A stretch of 64,000 nucleotides of DNA from Gonocerus acuteangulatus (lineage: Eukaryota; Arthropoda; Insecta; Hemiptera; Coreidae): NCBI GenBank assembly GCA_946811695.1, contig OX328132.1, positions 100,930,935-100,994,934 of the forward strand, in the 5' to 3' direction. Shown piece after piece: positions 44,946-55,057 of the stretch (the first letter of the stretch is position 1; the number at the start of each line of letters is the position of its first letter). Position numbers and translations under genes: made by a program. The notes under the pieces were generated by a model. That model was given only the letters and a program-made list of their open reading frames with translations. It ran no database searches and was not told the DNA's origin.

Positions 44946-45954
44946 CTGTTCGCTCATTTCTGGCTTCCCTGATGGTCCGATTTTGATGAAATTTGGTACA
45001 AAAATCCGTCGTCCAATTTGAAAGGTCAAGTTCGTTAACCAGCAAAATCCGCCCACTGGAAGATGGCATTTGGGGCGAAATTCGCGCAAAAAAAAATCGT
45101 AACGCTTACGTTTTTGAGTTCATAAGCTTGTAAGTACTCTTTTTATAGGCTTCTTGGGCTAGGAAAACGAATGGAACAATTTTCAATGCGATAGCTTTAA
45201 CCGTTTTTGGGAAAATTGGAAAAATAATTTTTGAATACCGTTTTTGGTTTGGGTACTTAGAATTACGGGATTCAGTTGAAACATTATCTGCATGTTCTAC
45301 TTTCATTAAAACTAATATGTTGAAAGTTTTGTTACGTTTGGAGTTAAGGAAGGGTTAGAATAAAATATTTTATGAACAGACAAGAAGTTTTGGGAACTTC
45401 GTATACTTTCAGTAATATCTCGAACACGGTTGGGAAATCGTGGTAAGTGGATAGAAACTATTTGAAAGCTTTCTAAATTCTATTTTTTTTTTCTATTTTT
45501 GATTAGGTTATGTCAATCGGAGAAATAAGTGCTTAAAACTTCAAATACGTCTGTTTTGTTCTTAAGAACGGGTTTTTGTCGTTCTTTTTGTAATTTTTGT
45601 CTCTTTCCCTTTGTTTTTTATTGCTTTTTATTTTTGTAATTTCTTATGTTGGGAAAATTTTGTGGGTAAAACAGGATATGAAAAATGAGACCAATTTTCT
45701 GTTGCTAGAAATAATGTAAATTTTGGGAACTTTCATTAATATCTCGAAAACGGTTGAAAATCTTGGTAAACGGAAGAATACCATTACAAAGCTTATTAAA
45801 TGCTCTACATAAAAGGTTCTAATGAAAGTTTTGATTAGGCGATGACAATCGGAGAAATAAGAGCTTAAAGCTTTAAAGTAATTGATTTCGCTTATTCGAA
45901 CTGTTCTTTTTGTCTGTTTTTTATTCCTTGTTATTTTTTAATTGCTTATAGTTG

Positions 45955-46408
45955 TGTAACCATAGTTATAGGAGTAGTTGTAGAATATTTTGTAGTTGTA
46001 TGTCTTTGTTTGTAGAATGCTTGTAGTGTGTAAATATTTGGTGATAGCCATAGATAGTGGACTGCCCTGCTATCTATGGGATATAGGAACTAGCTGCCCA
46101 GGCCTAGGAGGAGAGGGGGTCCTAGACAATAGGAGAGCAGTGTCATCTGGACCAGATAAGCAGGCAGATCTTGTGACCGGTGGACTGGCGAAGAAGAGAT
46201 GCAGACCCTTGGTAAGTCTCTGCTACCACTTGCCAACTCTTATTAGGCCTGGGCACAGTTCAAGTTTTGAAAGGGCTATTAAAAATTAAAGGGGTACTAA
46301 TATTAAATAATAAAAATAAGTTTCATCATGCTAAACCTATTTCATTTAGCCTTTCCTTTTTTTATTATTTTATTTATTTTTCCTGCTCCTGGTTTCCTAC
46401 ATGTTACA
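45955..46408 (+). repeat. Gypsy-2 5' LTR
   Basis: It starts TGTAACCATAGTTATAGG and ends TTTCCTACATGTTACA, and should carry the promoter. It differs from the 3' LTR by one G in a G run (near 46120) and one A/C near 46313. Confidence 0.95.
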
Positions 46409-46731
46409 ACTGGTGTCAGGTGTGGGGTTGACTGCGAATAATTTTAAAGAAGCGAGTGAAGGAGCTTGCAGAGTAGCGAGTAGCTAGGAGGCGGGGGGGG
46501 AGCTGAGAAAGCGACTCTTATCTTCTCGCGAGGCTGTAGCGGGCAGCGGGGGGCTAGCTTATCGTGTTCGCTGTAATCGGACACGCTGTTTACATCGGGC
46601 ACTCTGTTGATGATTACGGTGTAAGATATGGGATAATATCTTAGCGTATTATTATACGGCCCGTGATTTAGTTTTTTTTTTAAGGGTTTTTGTAATATAG
46701 GCGTGCGGGTACTTATTTTAAAGCACATAAG

Positions 46732-47766
46732 ATGGCGAATCCAGAAGAACTAATTACGAACCTGAAGGGCCAACTAGAGGAGGCTTTAAAGGCTAATCAG
46801 TTATTTAAGGAAGAACTAACAAAGTCCCGGGAGTCAGCACGAATGTCGGGGTCTATGGCGCCGAGGCGGGATATGTCCTTACAGGCGATGGTAGCACCTT
46901 GGTCAGGCGATGATTCTTCGGTCCCTGTCACTGACTACTTGAACGGACTGGAATTAGTAGCAGATAGTGGGCAATGGGAAGATAAAGATATGGCGCTCGT
47001 GGTCCGGATGCGCCTCAAGGGCTCAGCCGCGTCTTTTCTGGCGAGTCGTACCGATTTACAAGGGCCCGGGGTGCCCTACGACACTATTAAGGTGGCTCTC
47101 TTGGAAAGGTTCAGGGAGGTTAGGCGTCACGAACAGTTTTTACTACAATTGAGCAACATGAGGCAGGAAAAAGGGGAGGGGGTCAGAGCGTTTGCCGACC
47201 GCTGCCGTAAGCTAGGGGAAAAATCCTGTGGGGCATCAGGTTCCGAGGAGGAACGCAAGGGTGCAAGGAACCTTTTGGACAAAGTTGTCCTGTCAGCTTA
47301 TTTGTCGGGGCTGAAGGGAGAGATAGGACAGCAAACCCGTCTTAGCTTCCCTTCTAATTTGCAAGGGGCTGTCGAAAGGGCCACTGCTATCGAGGAGGAG
47401 CTGGGCCGAGGAGAGTCGCAGCATTTTACGTGTAGAGAAGTGGTAGCTGTGGAATTTTGTGAGGAAGATGAACCTCTAGGACTTGAAGAAAAGGGAGTAG
47501 CCGTTGCAGCGAGCGAGCGAAAGGAAGCGTGTTTTAGGTGCGGAGTCAGGGGTCACTTCGCCCGTGACTGTCGAAGGGCATGGCAACCAGTTAGAGGTAC
47601 AGGCCGTCAGAATATGCGGTGCTACCAGTGTAATGGGGTTGGTCATATAGCCAGAGAGTGCAAGGGCAACCAAGATCGGGGGGCAAGGGGGGAAAGTCCT
47701 AAAATTCAGGGGCGTTACCCAAATGCGAACGGCCGAGGGATGCCCCCTGCCCGAGGCCCACAATAG
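46732..47766 (+). CDS. Gypsy-2 Gag
   Basis: A 344-codon frame begins MANPEELITNLKGQLEEALK, a short coiled-coil-like start. It has a capsid-like middle (DYLNGLELVADSGQW, RMRLKGSAASFLASR, LLERFREVRRHEQFL) typical of Gypsy Gag. Two CCHC knuckles lie near residues 266 and 297 (CFRCGVRGHFARDC and CYQCNGVGHIAREC). Gag packages element RNA into particles. It ends TAG at 47764. The pol frame is open from 47703, so a -1 frameshift in a 64-base overlap could express pol; no obvious slippery heptamer was found. Confidence 0.95.
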   Translation: MANPEELITNLKGQLEEALKANQLFKEELTKSRESARMSGSMAPRRDMSLQAMVAPWSGDDSSVPVTDYLNGLELVADSGQWEDKDMALVVRMRLKGSAASFLASRTDLQGPGVPYDTIKVALLERFREVRRHEQFLLQLSNMRQEKGEGVRAFADRCRKLGEKSCGASGSEEERKGARNLLDKVVLSAYLSGLKGEIGQQTRLSFPSNLQGAVERATAIEEELGRGESQHFTCREVVAVEFCEEDEPLGLEEKGVAVAASERKEACFRCGVRGHFARDCRRAWQPVRGTGRQNMRCYQCNGVGHIARECKGNQDRGARGESPKIQGRYPNANGRGMPPARGPQ

Positions 47767-50700
47767 ATCGGGGGGACAAGCGTATAAATGACCTACGAAA
47801 AACTTGCGGGGTGCCCCGCCTTATTATCCCAGTAAAGGTAAATGGGCAAGACTTGGAGATGATGGTAGATACGGGAGCGGACATCACAGTTCTTAATCGG
47901 CCTGCGCCGGGGGCGGGGCTTCAGCCAGTTTCTTTTAAGGTCCGCGGTGTAACAGACCATTTATTGCCGCTGGAAGGGGAACAAGTCGTGGACATTGAAC
48001 TCCCAGGGTTTTCTTTCCGACACAGGGTCGCCGTAGCCCGGGTGCTCCCCTCGGGAGGGGGAATCCTCGGTCGAGACTTGCTAGGCCGCGTCGGAGCTAG
48101 AATAAGTATAGGTGGGAGGAATTACGACTTGGGGACCCTTACCACTTCTCTTGGGGTGACTTCGACAGAGACGGTAACCGAGGCTCAAAGTGAAGAAAGA
48201 GACAGGAAGTGGATCGAGGGGGTCGTGGCTAGGACCCGTATCTTGGAAGAGAAGTGGTCTTGCCCCGGTTCAGGAGTTAGTTCGTCAAACATTGTCAGTG
48301 CTGCCGGATCCGCAGGGGGTTGTACCGTTAGCCAGAAGAGTAGCTCCGGAGACGCTCATACAATAAGTAATGGCTCCGGGCGCAAAGCACGCCGGAGGGA
48401 ACGGAAATCTCCTTATGTCAGATTGTGCCAGGAGGTATCCCTTCCGGCTTATTCTGAGGCGACAGTGGCTGTTCGAGTGCCTGCGGCCATAAGGCGGGGT
48501 AATATTTTAATTGAGCCACTAGAAGGGCTTACATCTGGAGTGCGCACAGGGCGTAGCGTGAGTGAGGTCGTGGAGGGATCCGCGTGGATACAGGTGGTTA
48601 ATCTCAGTGGAGGGTCAGTCGTACTACGTCGTGACTCCCCTCTTGGTAGGGTTGAGGAAGGTAATTGGTCACTGGCAGAAGGTCAAGGTGAGTCCCCCAC
48701 CAAAGCGAAACAAACCGTAAAGACAGGGTCGGACCTACAGGAGAAGCTCCGACACCTCCCCGTGGTAGAAAAGAAGCCCTTGTTGGAGCTTCTTTCTCGC
48801 TTCCAGGATCTCTTCGAAGAGCCCAGAGGGGAAGGTTGCGCGCTACCCGTCCAACATCGGATAGTTACGGGTAATGCCCGGCCTGTGGTGAAGAGACCGT
48901 ATAGGGTCCCGTACGCGGAGAAAGCCGTGGTGGCGGAGCAGCTGAATTCTATGCTGGAAAGGGGTATAATTACGCCCTCCACTAGTCCTTGGCAGGCTCC
49001 AGTTTTACTAGTAAAAAAGAAATCGCCGGATGGGGAGGTGCGATATCGGTTTTGCACTGATTTCCGGGGGCTTAATGCCGTTACTCGGGTGGACACATAC
49101 CCTCTGCCCCTGATTCAGGAAACACTAGAACAGCTCGGCAATTGCCGGTACTTTAGCACACTGGACTTAGCCAGTGGATACCATCAAATCCCCATAGCCC
49201 CGGAAGACCAGGAGAAGACAGCGTTCACCACCGAGGGAGGCCATTTCGAGTACAGGAAAATGGCTTTCGGATTGGCAGGGGCTCCGGCTACCTTCCAAAG
49301 GTTGATGGAACAGCTATTAGGTCGTCTAAAGGGTACCGGCTGTTTTGTATATCTCGATGACGTAGTGGTGTACAGCGCCACACTCGGTGAGCATATCGCC
49401 CGGCTGGAGGAAGTATTTAACTTACTTCGCGGGGCGAATTTAAAGGTCAACCTACGAAAGTGTACATTCGCGGCCAAGGAGGTCATGTACTTAGGGCATG
49501 TGGTGACTGACAGTGGAGTCAAACCCGACCCTGGAAAGGTGGAAGCAGTAAAAACCTTTCCGAAACCACGGAATGCACGCGAGGTACGTAGCTTCCTCGG
49601 TTTAGCGAGCTACTATCGCCGTTTTATCCCGGAGTTCGCAAGTAGGGCGAAAGCCCTTACTGAGCTAACAAAGACTCGAGCTACTTTTGTCTGGGAGCCT
49701 GCGCAGGAGAAATCATTCGCGGACCTGAAGGAGGCCTTGACCTCCGACCTCCTACTAGTGTATCCGGACTTCCGAGACCCCTTCGTGCTCTCTACGGACG
49801 CTTCCGGAGTAGCTCTTGGGGCTGTGTTGTCTCAAGTGCAGGGAGGCGTCGAGAGGCCCATTTGCTATGCCAGCAGGCAATTGAAGGGGCCGGAATGTAA
49901 CTACTCTGCCACTGAACGAGAGTTGTTGGCGGTCGTTTGGGCGACAAAGCTCTTTCGATGTTACTTGCTTGGGCGAAAATTTAAGTTAATTACCGACCAT
50001 GCTGCTCTTAAATGGATGCTAAGTCTGAGGGACCCCTCTTCTCGGCTGACTCGATGGGCCTTGCGCCTTGAGGAATTCGAATATGTCGTTGAACACAAGC
50101 CCGGAGTGAATCATAAAAATGCAGACGCGCTAAGCCGCTCCGTTGCTGAGATACGGACCCGGTACCCCCTCACCCGGAGCCACATCCGGAGGGCCCAAGA
50201 GCAAGATGGCTGGTGCCAGAAGCTGGCAAGGGAGGGCGGTAGTGTCAGGGCCGATGCAGAAGGATTGTGGTACTGGGCTGTTGATCTCGAAGGGAGTGAT
50301 TGGCGTCTCCTAGTTCCGGAGTCGCTTAGGCTAAAGATCCTCGAATACCACCATTCGAAGCCATGGGCGGGACACCCGGGTATAGAACGCACGCTTGCCA
50401 ACTTAAGGGGGTCCTTTTATTGGCCCTCTATGGAGAAGGATGCACGGAACTTCGTTGAGAGCTGCCATAGGTGTGCTCAGCGAAAGAGCCCACCAGGCCT
50501 GAAGGTGCCTCTGGAAGTGCCGTATGTGGCCAGTGGCCCATTCGAGCAGGTGTCATTAGATATTTTTGGCCCTCTACCAAGGTCAAGGAGAGGGCATAGA
50601 TATCTACTGACTTTTATCGACAATTTTACGAGGTACGCCGAAGCAATCCCTATAAAGGAGCAGACCGCTCAAGAGACGGCCGTAGCCTTTGTGGAGAATA

Positions 50701-52004
50701 TTGTGACGAGACATGGTGTGCCAAAGAGGCTGCTCACTGACCAAGGGAGAAACTTTGTTTCTTCTCTCTTCAAGGAAGTATGCAGAGCTCTTGGGATAAA
50801 AAAGCTGCAGACTACAGCCTATCATCCGGAGTGCAATGGCATGGTAGAACGCCTCCATCGCACGATCACGGATTCGATCACACATTTTGTGCGGCGGGAT
50901 GGTAGAGATTGGGACCGTTGGGTCCCGTATGCAGTTATGGCGTACCGAGCCATCCCCCACTCCTCGACTGGGTACTCCCCCAATTACCTACTTTTAGGAC
51001 GGGAGTTAGTCACCCCTTTCGACTGCGATCTAGGGCCTAGCTTGAACCAGGAGGACCGAGATAGGCTCTTACCGGAAGATCATGTGATACAGCTACGGAA
51101 GCGGCTTTCGGAAGCATATCGAGAGGCGCTGGTACGATCCGAGCGATGTTATCAACGTCGAACAGCCTTCGTAAACTCTCGGAGGAAAGAGCGCGAGCTA
51201 GCAGCGGGTGACTGGGTGTACTTAAATGTGCCAGCGGTCAAACCGGGTCACTGTCCGAAGTTCCACCGTCCATGGACGGGGCCGCATCAAGTCACCCGTG
51301 TACTCTCCCGGGTTAATTATGAGGTCGAGCTGTCTACCGGGGCGCGAGCAGTTGTGCACATCAACCGCCTTAAGAAGGCCGCGACTAAGGGGAATATGGA
51401 TCCGGAGAGAGAGGAGGCTGAAACGACTAATAGGTCGTACCGCGAAGAGCAGGACGAGGAAGAGGCAAACGACGAGTGGTCTTGGGCGATGGAGCCAGGG
51501 CGTCCATATGACTTGAATTACCAGACGCCAGACCGGGCTGGTGACGCGGAAGAAGGGGAAAGCGAGGCAAGGGCGACCGATCATTCTGACTGTCCCGTGA
51601 GTGCGGGGGCATCCCCTTCGTGTCCAGATCCTAGTTGTCCTCTCGGCGGCCAGTTTTCGTCGCCACCTTCGGAAACGACTACCCCCGATGAGGTCCTATC
51701 CGACTCAGCCCCTGAGGGAGAAGTAGGTCAAGAGGAGGAAGCCGAACGGAGCGGTTCACCCCAGCCTATAGGACGGGAGGAGGGCGCAAATGAGGGGGGG
51801 AGGCACCGCGAAAGATCCAGACGTTTATACGGCCGACGGGGCGTAGACTCCCAACCTTCGAGTGAGCGTCGTTCCTCCTCTAGTTCTCCGAGCAACGACC
51901 CCAAGGATGCGACCTGGACGCCAGGAGTGCGGGAACAGGGACCCCGGCCACGATCACCATATTCCCTCCGGAGGAGAGGCGTTCAGAGACCTAACGATGA
52001 GTAG
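47703..52004 (+). CDS. Gypsy-2 Pol (protease, RT, RNase H, integrase)
   Basis: A continuous frame of about 1,400 codons, read from the conserved region at 47811. Domains by residue from 47811: aspartic protease, VDTGADITVLN (about 18-28); reverse transcriptase, FSTLDLASGYHQIPI and FVYLDDVVVYS (catalytic Asp pair about 515); RNase H, LSTDASGVALGAVLSQ (about 660) and TERELLAVVWA (about 700); integrase zinc finger, HHSKPWAGH ... CHRCAQRK (about 846-890); integrase core, DIFGPLPRS, LLTDQGRNF and HPECNGMVERLHR (about 916, 977, 1012). An acidic and Ser-rich tail ends PYSLRRRG. It has no internal stop and appears coding-competent. Confidence 0.96.
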   Translation, partial: NSGALPKCERPRDAPCPRPTIDRGDKRINDLRKTCGVPRLIIPVKVNGQDLEMMVDTGADITVLNRPAPGAGLQPVSFKVRGVTDHLLPLEGEQVVDIELPGFSFRHRVAVARVLPSGGGILGRDLLGRVGARISIGGRNYDLGTLTTSLGVTSTETVTEAQSEERDRKWIEGVVARTRILEEKWSCPGSGVSSSNIVSAAGSAGGCTVSQKSSSGDAHTISNGSGRKARRRERKSPYVRLCQEVSLPAYSEATVAVRVPAAIRRGNILIEPLEGLTSGVRTGRSVSEVVEGSAWIQVVNLSGGSVVLRRDSPLGRVEEGNWSLAEGQGESPTKAKQTVKTGSDLQEKLRHLPVVEKKPLLELLSRFQDLFEEPRGEGCALPVQHRIVTGNARPVVKRPYRVPYAEKAVVAEQLNSMLERGIITPSTSPWQAPVLLVKKKSPDGEVRYRFCTDFRGLNAVTRVDTYPLPLIQETLEQLGNCRYFSTLDLASGYHQIPIAPEDQEKTAFTTEGGHFEYRKMAFGLAGAPATFQRLMEQLLGRLKGTGCFVYLDDVVVYSATLGEHIARLEEVFNLLRGANLKVNLRKCTFAAKEVMYLGHVVTDSGVKPDPGKVEAVKTFPKPRNAREVRSFLGLASYYRRFIPEFASRAKALTELTKTRATFVWEPAQEKSFADLKEALTSDLLLVYPDFRDPFVLSTDASGVALGAVLSQVQGGVERPICYASRQLKGPECNYSATERELLAVVWATKLFRCYLLGRKFKLITDHAALKWMLSLRDPSSRLTRWALRLEEFEYVVEHKPGVNHKNADALSRSVAEIRTRYPLTRSHIRRAQEQDGWCQKLAREGGSVRADAEGLWYWAVDLEGSDWRLLVPESLRLKILEYHHSKPWAGHPGIERTLANLRGSFYWPSMEKDARNFVESCHRCAQRKSPPGLKVPLEVPYVASGPFEQVSLDIFGPLPRSRRGHRYLLTFIDNFTRYAEAIPIKEQTAQETAVAFVENIVTRHGVPKRLLTDQGRNFVSSLFKEVCRALGIKKLQTTAYHPECNGMVERLHRTITDSITHFVRRDGRDWDRWVPYAVMAYRAIPHSSTGYSPNYLLLGRELVTPFDCDLGPSLNQEDRDRLLPEDHVIQLRKRLSEAYREALVRSERCYQRRTAFVNSRRKERELAAGDWVYLNVPAVKPGHCPKFHRPWTGPHQVTRVLSRVNYEVELSTGARAVVHINRLKKAATKGNMDPEREEAETTNRSYREEQDEEEANDEWSWAMEPGRPYDLNYQTPDRAGDAEEGESEARATDHSDCPVSAGASPSCPDPSCPLGGQFSSPPSETTTPDEVLSDSAPEGEVGQEEEAERSGSPQPIGREEGANEGGRHRERSRRLYGRRGVDSQPSSERRSSSSSPSNDPKDATWTPGVREQGPRPRSPYSLRRRGVQRPNDE

Positions 52005-52818
52005 ACGTGGGACGCGGATCTTTGGGGTGATAAAAAGGGTGTTCCGGGAAGAAGGCCGTCACATGAGGGTGTTGCAGGGTAATCCCACGGCTATTGGACA
52101 CCAACCCTCCCTATCCTTACCCTTTTCCTCCTCTTTGAGAAGCTTGGGACTGGGCTTCACCGAGTATTTGGTGAAACTTAGGAGAGTAAAGTTAGGAGTA
52201 GAGGGGTTGATAGATGGAAGGTTCAATAGAGAGCTGGTAAGCCCCCAGGAATTAATAAGTGTTTTGGCAGGTATTGCGGAGGCTAGCCCAGCAGATTTGG
52301 CACTATTGACCCAAGATGGCCGGCTCCATGAGCAAGTATACTACGCCGCAGCAACGGTCCAGGTTATAGCGAGCGCAGATGGGGTACTAGCCTTCATTGA
52401 TCTGCCTCTGATGCCATTGGAACAACGAATGAAAATGGAGAGGCGCCCGGTCCAAGAACTATCTGCAAGGCTTTTGGTAGAAACGAGACACCAAGGAAGC
52501 TACCTCTTCGTTAGTCAAGAGCGGACTGCTCAGTCCGTGCTACAAGAAAGAGGCTTTGCGGGTGTCGACAAAGTCAAGTATGGCTTTCCTACAACCGTCC
52601 CTCTCCACAATGGCGACGTTCCACCCTGCGTGTTTGCCAGCTTGGAGCAACCTTTATCAAGAATTGGCCACAAGGGAGAGCTCCATGAGATTCTGGACCT
52701 GGGGAGGTGCATCTACTGCAACTACTTGTGTGGCAGCTATTATAGTCGGGGTGGCGGTGAGGAGGTACTTCAAGAAGAACCAGTCTGTGCGAAATGTGGA
52801 AACGGCAGCAAGAACTGA
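51997..52818 (+). CDS. Gypsy-2 third ORF, envelope-like
   Basis: The ATG at 51997 overlaps the pol stop (ATGAGTAG), a common way to start a downstream ORF, and the frame stays open for 273 codons. A segment with SPQELISVLAGIAEAS, VYYAAATVQV and VLAFIDLPLMPLEQ resembles the post-fusion-region pattern of errantivirus/baculovirus F-like envelope proteins. No signal peptide or N-terminal half of such a protein is visible, and the 3' part of this frame has no membrane anchor; a hydrophobic segment lies in another frame. It is probably a truncated or frameshifted env-like gene. Confidence 0.5.
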   Translation: MSRRGTRIFGVIKRVFREEGRHMRVLQGNPTAIGHQPSLSLPFSSSLRSLGLGFTEYLVKLRRVKLGVEGLIDGRFNRELVSPQELISVLAGIAEASPADLALLTQDGRLHEQVYYAAATVQVIASADGVLAFIDLPLMPLEQRMKMERRPVQELSARLLVETRHQGSYLFVSQERTAQSVLQERGFAGVDKVKYGFPTTVPLHNGDVPPCVFASLEQPLSRIGHKGELHEILDLGRCIYCNYLCGSYYSRGGGEEVLQEEPVCAKCGNGSKN

Positions 52819-52870
52819 GTGCGCCGGGGTGAGGATCTTTCGCCCGGACGATGCTTCACTTACAGTGTAG
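52556..52870 (+). CDS. Overlapping frame with a predicted membrane segment
   Basis: This frame overlaps the end of the third ORF by 262 bases. It encodes a hydrophobic stretch, TTCVAAIIVGVAVRRYF, with basic residues after it, as expected for a C-terminal transmembrane anchor. It may be the original C-terminus of the env-like protein, displaced by a frameshift between about 52520 and 52640. It ends at 52870, before the 3' LTR. Alternatively it is chance. Confidence 0.35.
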   Translation: MRVSTKSSMAFLQPSLSTMATFHPACLPAWSNLYQELATRESSMRFWTWGGASTATTCVAAIIVGVAVRRYFKKNQSVRNVETAARTECAGVRIFRPDDASLTV

Positions 52871-52940
52871 TGATAGTGCTGTGTAGTGACTTGGAAAGTA
52901 TTTATCAGAAGATAAAATACTTTAGTGAATTAGGGGGTAA

Positions 52941-53395
52941 TGTAACCATAGTTATAGGAGTAGTTGTAGAATATTTTGTAGTTGTATGTCTTTGTTTGTA
53001 GAATGCTTGTAGTGTGTAAATATTTGGTGATAGCCATAGATAGTGGACTGCCCTGCTATCTATGGGATATAGGAACTAGCTGCCCAGGCCTAGGAGGAGA
53101 GGGGGGTCCTAGACAATAGGAGAGCAGTGTCATCTGGACCAGATAAGCAGGCAGATCTTGTGACCGGTGGACTGGCGAAGAAGAGATGCAGACCCTTGGT
53201 AAGTCTCTGCTACCACTTGCCAACTCTTATTAGGCCTGGGCACAGTTCAAGTTTTGAAAGGGCTATTAAAAATTAAAGGGGTACTAATATTAAATAATAC
53301 AAATAAGTTTCATCATGCTAAACCTATTTCATTTAGCCTTTCCTTTTTTTATTATTTTATTTATTTTTCCTGCTCCTGGTTTCCTACATGTTACA
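52941..53395 (+). repeat. Gypsy-2 3' LTR
   Basis: 455 bases, almost identical to the 5' LTR, ending TGTTACA followed by the GTTG duplication. Confidence 0.95.
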
Positions 53396-53728
53396 GTTGG
53401 ATAATGTATTCGAAAATAAAACAGGTTTAGTAAAATAACAAAAACAATTTATTGTTAGAAATATAGAGTTCCAAGATTCCAAGACCTTGTAACTAGCGGG
53501 AAAGTTTCTAGTGATGCCGACCCTTCCATGTAAGATTGTATATCCTACCTTTCAAGACTGTTGGAACCAAAACAATAACTGTCGGGGTTCGGTCACTGCT
53601 ACTGTTATCGTAAAAATGGTTTTATTGTGCCGACGTTTCGGCTTGAACTTCAATCCTTCATCAGGGCTGTAAATACAAGTAGGACATATTTAACACTAAT
53701 ATATGCTCATATCTATGTAAATATACCT

Positions 53729-53853
<125 letters not shown>

Positions 53854-53904
53854 GCATATACACATACACATATAAACGCACACATATGTACATATATATG
53901 CCCA

Positions 53905-54688
53905 TGTAGCGGATGGGTGTCGCTACTAAAGGTAGGCTAGGAAGGGTAGGAAGGATGTGTCGGGAGAAGGTAACCAGGTAAGTACTGTGTCCCGGTTAAG
54001 GGCGCTTCCTTGAACCTGGGGGATACCGACTAGGTACTAGGCCTTAGCTGTTCCACTGAGTCGGGGAGAAGGTGTTCGGTACTGAGCCGTAGCCGTTCCT
54101 CGAAGCAGGAGTGAGAGGGGTAAGGAAGTAAATAAATAAGCCAGGTATTGACTAGAGTTGGGGGAAGTAGGAGTCGGGAGTGTAATGACTGGAGGCTGGC
54201 TTGACCACTGGGGACATCGAGACGGCGGCTTCGTACTTTGTCCAGAGAGGTCGAGCAGGTAGCTAGGTCCTTGGTCCTGAGTGCATGGCTGGGTGGCTAC
54301 TGGAACGCCGGTTGCTTGGTCCTGAGTGCATGGCTGGCTGGAGTCTGGTCTTGAGAGAGCTGAAGTGTCCTGGAGGGAGAGCTGGATCGGAATGCCCTCT
54401 GGCCTTTTTTTTTTTTTTTTTTCTCACCCTCCAAATTTATTTCTCTGTACATAAAGAACCCCAGGCCCAACGGATTGGAACCTGGGGCTGGACTTAAAAC
54501 TACACCTTATGCTACGCTTACGTACTAGAGGCCCTCTGGCCAGCAGAAACGCCCCTAGTCATAGGCCAAGGTCGGGGCGCCTCGGTCGAAGTCGGGGAAG
54601 CTCGGCTGAGCGCTCGTTCCTATTGGCTGTTCCTGGATGTTTCTCATTGGTCGCCAGTGGTCACCTGACCAGTCATTACATCTCCACA
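53905..54688 (-). repeat. Element F 3' LTR with poly-T-headed insert
   Basis: The 784 bases include an insert at 54405-54530. With insert and one 11-base target copy removed the LTR is 647 bases, the same as the other LTR. Confidence 0.85.
54405..54530 (-). mobile_element. Retrocopy-like insert 1 in the LTR
   Basis: GCCCTCTGGCC flanks it on both sides (54394-54404, 54531-54541). It begins with 18 T on the + strand, so on the minus strand it ends in poly-A, with AATAAA (54441-54436) 14 bases before the A tail. This is the hallmark of a processed mRNA 3' end inserted by LINE machinery. Source gene not recognised. Confidence 0.75.
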
Positions 54689-55057
54689 TAGTCCCCCCCC
54701 CAATGGGCGGAGCCCTTTATTGGGTATAAATTTTACAAAAAAAATAGTAAATAAAATATATACACCTTAAACCTATAACGGCCCTTATAGGGGCCACAAA
54801 AGTATCAACTTTTATTTTAGTAAGATACGTTAACATATTTTGAAAAAGACATATATTGTGGAACTAAATGTAAGAAAAAATGAATGAATATAATACTTTA
54901 TACTTATACTATTTACCTTAAGACTACAAATTTAAACGGCCCTTATAACCGCCACAAAAGAGCAAAAAATATAAGAAAATTATATAAATATAAACTAAAA
55001 TAAAATAATACATATATACATAAAATAAACAAGTGCTACACACGTATATTATCGAAT
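54689..55057. other. Element F internal 3' non-coding region
   Basis: Between the Gag stop and the 3' LTR (minus strand) the sequence is AT-rich, with 'cggcccttataggggcca' and a similar copy near 54939. A G-rich polypurine tract abuts the LTR. No pol remains. Confidence 0.6.

Larger units (their letters stand above)
45955..53395 (+). mobile_element. Gypsy-2: intact-looking Ty3/Gypsy LTR retrotransposon
   Basis: LTRs of 454 and 455 bases (45955-46408 and 52941-53395), starting TGTAAC and ending GTTACA, flank gag, pol and a third ORF. The target duplication is GTTG (45951-45954 and 53396-53399), inside repeat A. I see one substitution and one indel between the LTRs, so the insertion is recent. 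The primer site TGGTGTCAGGTGTGGGGTT (46411 on) is compatible with tRNA-Leu. A purine-rich AGGGGGTAA precedes the 3' LTR. Confidence 0.95.

Noticed and set aside
49184..49522. Minus-strand frames inside Gypsy-2 pol (also 48683-49096, 50111-50401, 50604-50960, 51222-51584)
   Set aside because: Shadows of the pol frame on the opposite strand without recognisable domains.
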